DNA from: Microcoleus asticus IPMA8 | GTDB taxonomy: Bacteria > Cyanobacteriota > Cyanobacteriia > Cyanobacteriales > Microcoleaceae | Assembly (NCBI RefSeq): GCF_013179805.1 | Contig: NZ_SRRZ01000202.1 | Span: forward strand, 1 to 7,713 | Direction of reading: 5' to 3' | Length of the DNA stretch: 7,713 nucleotides | Part shown: positions 4,973 to 7,713 of the stretch, piece after piece | How the letters are laid out: each line of letters begins with the position of its first letter | Numbering within the stretch: position 1 is the stretch's first letter | Notes under the pieces: generated by a model | Told to the model about the DNA's origin: nothing | The model's input: only the letters and a program-made list of their open reading frames with translations | The model's database searches: none | Program-made: the position numbers and the translations under genes

Positions 4973-7483
4973 ATGGAAATAGATCGTGTGCCATTTCTGA
5001 ATCGCCTCCGGCGCACCATGTCCTCTGCGGAAGCTTGGGGGTTTAGTGTGGTTGGATATCTGATGTGGTTTACCTTAGCACCGTCGATGCAAGCAGAAAT
5101 TGGCTCCGCATCGCTGTTGGTCTGGATTCCTGGTGCGATCGTCGGAATTCTGTTTAACCTTCAAGTTCAGAGTTTGGGTGAGAAATATCCAGATGTATCT
5201 GGGGGAACACCCAATTACATCACGCGATTGCTTCATCGTTACCCTGCCCTTTCCCGTTACTTGGGGATTGCCTACTACTTGGGGTGGGTTTCTTTTCCTG
5301 CCATTAATGCGATCGTCATCACAGATTTGATCCAATTCCATTTAGAACCGATGGGGCTGAATATTCCAGAAAAAGTGTTTGAGATCGGTTTCACTACGAT
5401 CGCTTACTTTGTAGCATTCAGTGGCACCCGCGCCGTCGCCATTCTGCACCTCTTTTTTGTCTTTCCTTCGATCGGCTTTTTATTCCTCTTCTGCGTTCAG
5501 GGTTTGGGCTGGCTTGCCTTTTCGCCCCAAAGCCCCGGACTCTTGCCCAGCAGCATTGATGCCATCAGTGTCCAGGACTGGCTGAAATGGTACTTGTTTG
5601 GCGCTTATAGCTTCTATGGCTGCGACACAGCTTCATCCTTTGTAGCCGACAGTCTCCACCCAAAAGACACCCTCAAGGCGCTGTCTTGGGTTGCCTGGTT
5701 CATGCCTCTGGTGTTTGTGGGTGGCACTTTAGTCTTGTTGCAGTTGGCAACCGCTGCGGGTTTAGAAGGCAATTTGTACGGCAATTTCCTGGCGGCTGCC
5801 AAGCCTTTCTGGGGAGACGCTGCCCCTGTCATAGTCACATTGCTGGTTACGGCTTGCTGTTTGTTGGGATCTGCGACTAGCGTTTGCAATACGCCCCGCA
5901 TCCTTTTCCAACTCGCGCAGGATGGGCTGTTGTCTCCAGTGTTTGGCGCAGCGTCCCGTCGGGGTTCCCTAGAACCCGCGCTGCTGCTAACCTTTATCTG
6001 TAGTTTAGGATTTTTAGTCTGGGGTAACACCACTCGAATTGTGGTGGTGTCAGGGGTGAGTTTTTTCATTTCTATCATGGGGTTGCACTTGGGGCTGTGG
6101 ATGCAGCGCAACGATCCAGTCGTGCGTTGGGGGCGACTATCTTTAGCATTGCTGGTGGTGGAGTTCATTTCCCTGGTGGTGGGTGGTGTTAGCTGGGGAT
6201 GGATGGATTTTGGCATCGGGTTGCTGTTGCCGTTTGCAGCGATCGCGATCGACGCTGCAATTCGGCGGATTCCTTGGGAACCTTTGCACTTACCGTGGTG
6301 GGATCGACTCCATGCCAAGCCGCTAAACCATCCTGAAAACGAAGATTTTGTAGTGCTTCAGATCGGAGTTTTGATTGCGCTGATTTGTAGTGCAGCGACA
6401 ATCAGTTGGCTAATCAGATCCTGGCTGCGGGTAGAAGTCGGAACCAAGAATCCCTATCTGCTGATTATTGTGTTGATGACGCTGGCATTTGTGGGAGTGG
6501 CGATTGCTTGCTGGACAACTCTGCCCCAGGTTGCTGCGATCGAAGAACTAGCAATTTCCTCAACCGTGCAAGCTAAAGAACTCGAGACAACCCTAAACGA
6601 ACTAAAAAAAGCCCAGATGCAAGTTATCCAAAGCGAAAAAATGTCTAGCTTGGGACAGTTGGTTGCGGGAATTGCCCATGAAATCAATAACCCGGTCAAC
6701 TTCATCCACGGTAATCTCACCCACCTGGACGAATATACCCAAAATCTGCTGCGGATGATCGAACTCTATCAACAGCGCCATCCCAGCAACGATCCAGACG
6801 TGCAAGCAATGGCAGAGGAAATCGACTTGGAATTCCTCACTGAAGACATCCAAAAGATCGTGTCATCTATGAAGGTAGGCACCGAGCGAATTCGCGGTAT
6901 TGTCGTCTCGTTGCGAAATTTTTCTCGCATGGATGAAGCAGACTTCAAAGATGTTGATATTCATGAGGGAATTGAAAGTACATTGCTGATTTTGCAACAC
7001 CGGCTCAAAGAGAAACCAGAGTCTCCAGGCGTGGTAACGATTAAAGACTATGGCACATTGCCCAAGGTGGAATGTTTCCCCGGACAACTAAATCAGGTAT
7101 TCATGAATATTTTGGTCAATGCTCTGGATGCCCTAGATTACATGAATACCAAACGCTCCTATCAGGAGCTTAAAGACACCCCGAACCAGATTACGATTCG
7201 GACTTCTGCGATCGACAATCAATGGGTGGAGGTGGCGATCGCTGACAACGGAATCGGTATGCCAGACTCAGTGAAGCAGCGCATTTTTGACCCTTTCTTC
7301 ACCACCAAACCGATCGGTAAAGGTACGGGTTTGGGGATGTCGATTAGTTATCAAATCATTACTGAAAAACATCGCGGTAAAATCAAGTGTTTTTCAACAC
7401 CTGGCTCAGGTACTGAGTTTGTGATTCAGCTCCCCATTCGGCAACAGACAATTTTAGCATTCCCGATCGCGGCTGAATCTTAA
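4973..7483 (+). CDS. APC-family permease-like domain fused to a histidine kinase (transceptor kinase)
   Basis: This single 836-residue protein begins with a 12-helix APC-superfamily amino-acid-permease-like domain (about 20-431). Marks are the helix 2-3 loop E-K-Y-P-D-V-S-G-G (70-78), helix 6 with F-Y-G-C-D-T-A-S-S-F-V-A-D-S-L-H-P-K-D-T (214-233) and T-P-R-I-L-F-Q-L-A-Q-D-G-L-L (307-320). Two more helices follow (about 459-482 and 494-514), then a coiled coil (about 520-556). A complete kinase ends the protein: H-box A-H-E-I-N-N-P with His569, N-box N-I-L-V-N-A (Asn716), G1 D-N-G-I-G (758-762), F-box F-D-P-F-F-T-T-K and G2 G-T-G-L-G-M (784-789). PAS, HAMP and receiver domains are absent. Helix 1 lacks an obvious Gly-Ser-Gly substrate motif, so sensing rather than transport is favoured (inference). 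CbrA shows similar logic with an SLC5 domain. An in-frame stop at 4949-4951 limits the start to ATG 4973. No response regulator lies nearby. Confidence 0.9.
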   Translation: MEIDRVPFLNRLRRTMSSAEAWGFSVVGYLMWFTLAPSMQAEIGSASLLVWIPGAIVGILFNLQVQSLGEKYPDVSGGTPNYITRLLHRYPALSRYLGIAYYLGWVSFPAINAIVITDLIQFHLEPMGLNIPEKVFEIGFTTIAYFVAFSGTRAVAILHLFFVFPSIGFLFLFCVQGLGWLAFSPQSPGLLPSSIDAISVQDWLKWYLFGAYSFYGCDTASSFVADSLHPKDTLKALSWVAWFMPLVFVGGTLVLLQLATAAGLEGNLYGNFLAAAKPFWGDAAPVIVTLLVTACCLLGSATSVCNTPRILFQLAQDGLLSPVFGAASRRGSLEPALLLTFICSLGFLVWGNTTRIVVVSGVSFFISIMGLHLGLWMQRNDPVVRWGRLSLALLVVEFISLVVGGVSWGWMDFGIGLLLPFAAIAIDAAIRRIPWEPLHLPWWDRLHAKPLNHPENEDFVVLQIGVLIALICSAATISWLIRSWLRVEVGTKNPYLLIIVLMTLAFVGVAIACWTTLPQVAAIEELAISSTVQAKELETTLNELKKAQMQVIQSEKMSSLGQLVAGIAHEINNPVNFIHGNLTHLDEYTQNLLRMIELYQQRHPSNDPDVQAMAEEIDLEFLTEDIQKIVSSMKVGTERIRGIVVSLRNFSRMDEADFKDVDIHEGIESTLLILQHRLKEKPESPGVVTIKDYGTLPKVECFPGQLNQVFMNILVNALDALDYMNTKRSYQELKDTPNQITIRTSAIDNQWVEVAIADNGIGMPDSVKQRIFDPFFTTKPIGKGTGLGMSISYQIITEKHRGKIKCFSTPGSGTEFVIQLPIRQQTILAFPIAAES

Positions 7484-7506
7484 CCGCTTCGCGTTCAGTG
7501 CAGCCC

Positions 7507-7623
7507 TCAAACAATCTGAGGCGGTACAATAATCGGGGTGTCAATTACCGCCAACTGCTCGATCGGAAGCCGTAAGAATCTTAGAAGCGCGATCGCCCTT
7601 GACAAATATCGCACTCTTAGCAT
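7507..7623 (-). pseudogene. 38-codon ORF, possible gene fragment
   Basis: Reading minus from ATG 7623 gives a peptide starting M-L-R-V-R-Y-L-S-R-A-I-A and ending R-L-P-I-E-Q-L-A-V-I-D-T-P-I-I-V-P-P-Q-I-V and TGA. The C-terminal half looks more protein-like than random, while the N-terminal third is simply the translated 34-bp repeat (7589-7622). I do not recognise a family. It may be the tail of a decayed gene whose upstream part was replaced by the repeat, or chance. Confidence 0.2.
7589..7622 (+). repeat. 34-bp dispersed repeat, copy 2 (HIP1 plus TTGACA)
   Basis: Matches 2155-2188 at 32 of 34 bases, with TTGACA at 7599-7604. Similarity fades afterwards, although a CTAAA...AGCGAT tail (7637-7646) faintly recalls the continuation seen in the first copy. 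CATACT (7621-7626) stands 16 bases after TTGACA, so this copy could serve as a weak promoter for something to its right. Confidence 0.75.
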
Positions 7624-7666
7624 ACTGGAGTTTAGACTAAAAGCGATATGAGAGAACGCAAATCAA

Positions 7667-7713
7667 ATGGAATTAGAGATTAAAAATATTATCTTTTCAG
7701 CCTCAAAGCATCC
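7667..7713 (+). CDS. possible start of a gene cut by the window edge
   Basis: ATG at 7667, the first start after an in-frame TGA at 7649-7651, opens a frame M-E-L-E-I-K-N-I-I-F-S-A-S-K-H that is still open at the window end. The ribosome site is weak (GAGA about a dozen bases upstream). The minus strand is also open here (ending near 7664), so the direction is undecided. Fifteen codons are too few to name a family. Confidence 0.2.
   Translation, partial: MELEIKNIIFSASKH

Noticed and set aside
5614..6318. 234-codon open frame antisense to the permease domain
   Set aside because: It is the shadow of the real plus-strand gene: its composition reflects the complement of hydrophobic codons, and it has no domain or ribosome site.
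7520..7552. GGCGGTA...TACCGCC as terminator of the permease-kinase gene
   Set aside because: Seven-base arms with a 19-base loop and no following T-run. No convincing terminator is seen after this gene.
7589..7623. CACTCTTAGCA as a CIRCE-type heat-shock operator
   Set aside because: The order of the half-site is wrong, and the required N9 spacer and GAGTGCTAA arm are absent.

Overview
The window is chromosomal DNA from a cyanobacterium. The octamer GCGATCGC (the HIP1 palindrome) occurs at least 12 times in 7.7 kb, where chance predicts about 0.1. The encoded families and the short GC-rich hairpin repeats between genes also fit a cyanobacterium, probably filamentous or Microcoleus/Coleofasciculus-like. 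I cannot fix the genus.

Left part (1-1740, minus strand): a two-gene operon. A lipoprotein-type NMT1/SsuA-like solute-binding protein is followed, with a 4-base ATGA overlap, by the periplasmic sensor half of a membrane signalling protein. The second gene stops where its second membrane helix and kinase should begin, beside two short palindromes.

1740-2415 holds no convincing gene. It contains an orphan strong hairpin terminator, a mosaic of dispersed repeats and an attC-like imperfect palindrome. One of these repeats recurs after the regulator gene and another recurs at the right end of the window.

Middle part (2415-4485): a minus-strand operon encodes a DJ-1/PfpI protein of the isonitrile hydratase type, a small four-helix DUF6220-like membrane protein and a 30-residue ORF that looks like a remnant of a MAPEG-family gene. 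It is transcribed divergently from a GAF-LuxR regulator, which is the obvious candidate to control it. A HIP1-containing hairpin repeat appears to have been translated into the regulator's interdomain linker.

Right part (4486-7713): after a repeat-rich spacer comes the most striking gene. It is one 836-residue protein joining an APC-superfamily amino-acid-permease-like membrane domain, two extra membrane helices and a coiled-coil linker to a complete histidine kinase (H, N, G1, F and G2 boxes). The architecture suggests a transporter-like receptor (transceptor) kinase, similar in logic to the SLC5-kinase CbrA but built on a different fold. No response regulator is encoded in the window. The last 230 bases hold repeat-derived sequence, a possible 38-codon gene fragment and perhaps the start of another gene.

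Both flanks therefore encode solute-sensing membrane signalling proteins, one apparently broken and one intact, around a small enzyme operon with its own regulator.
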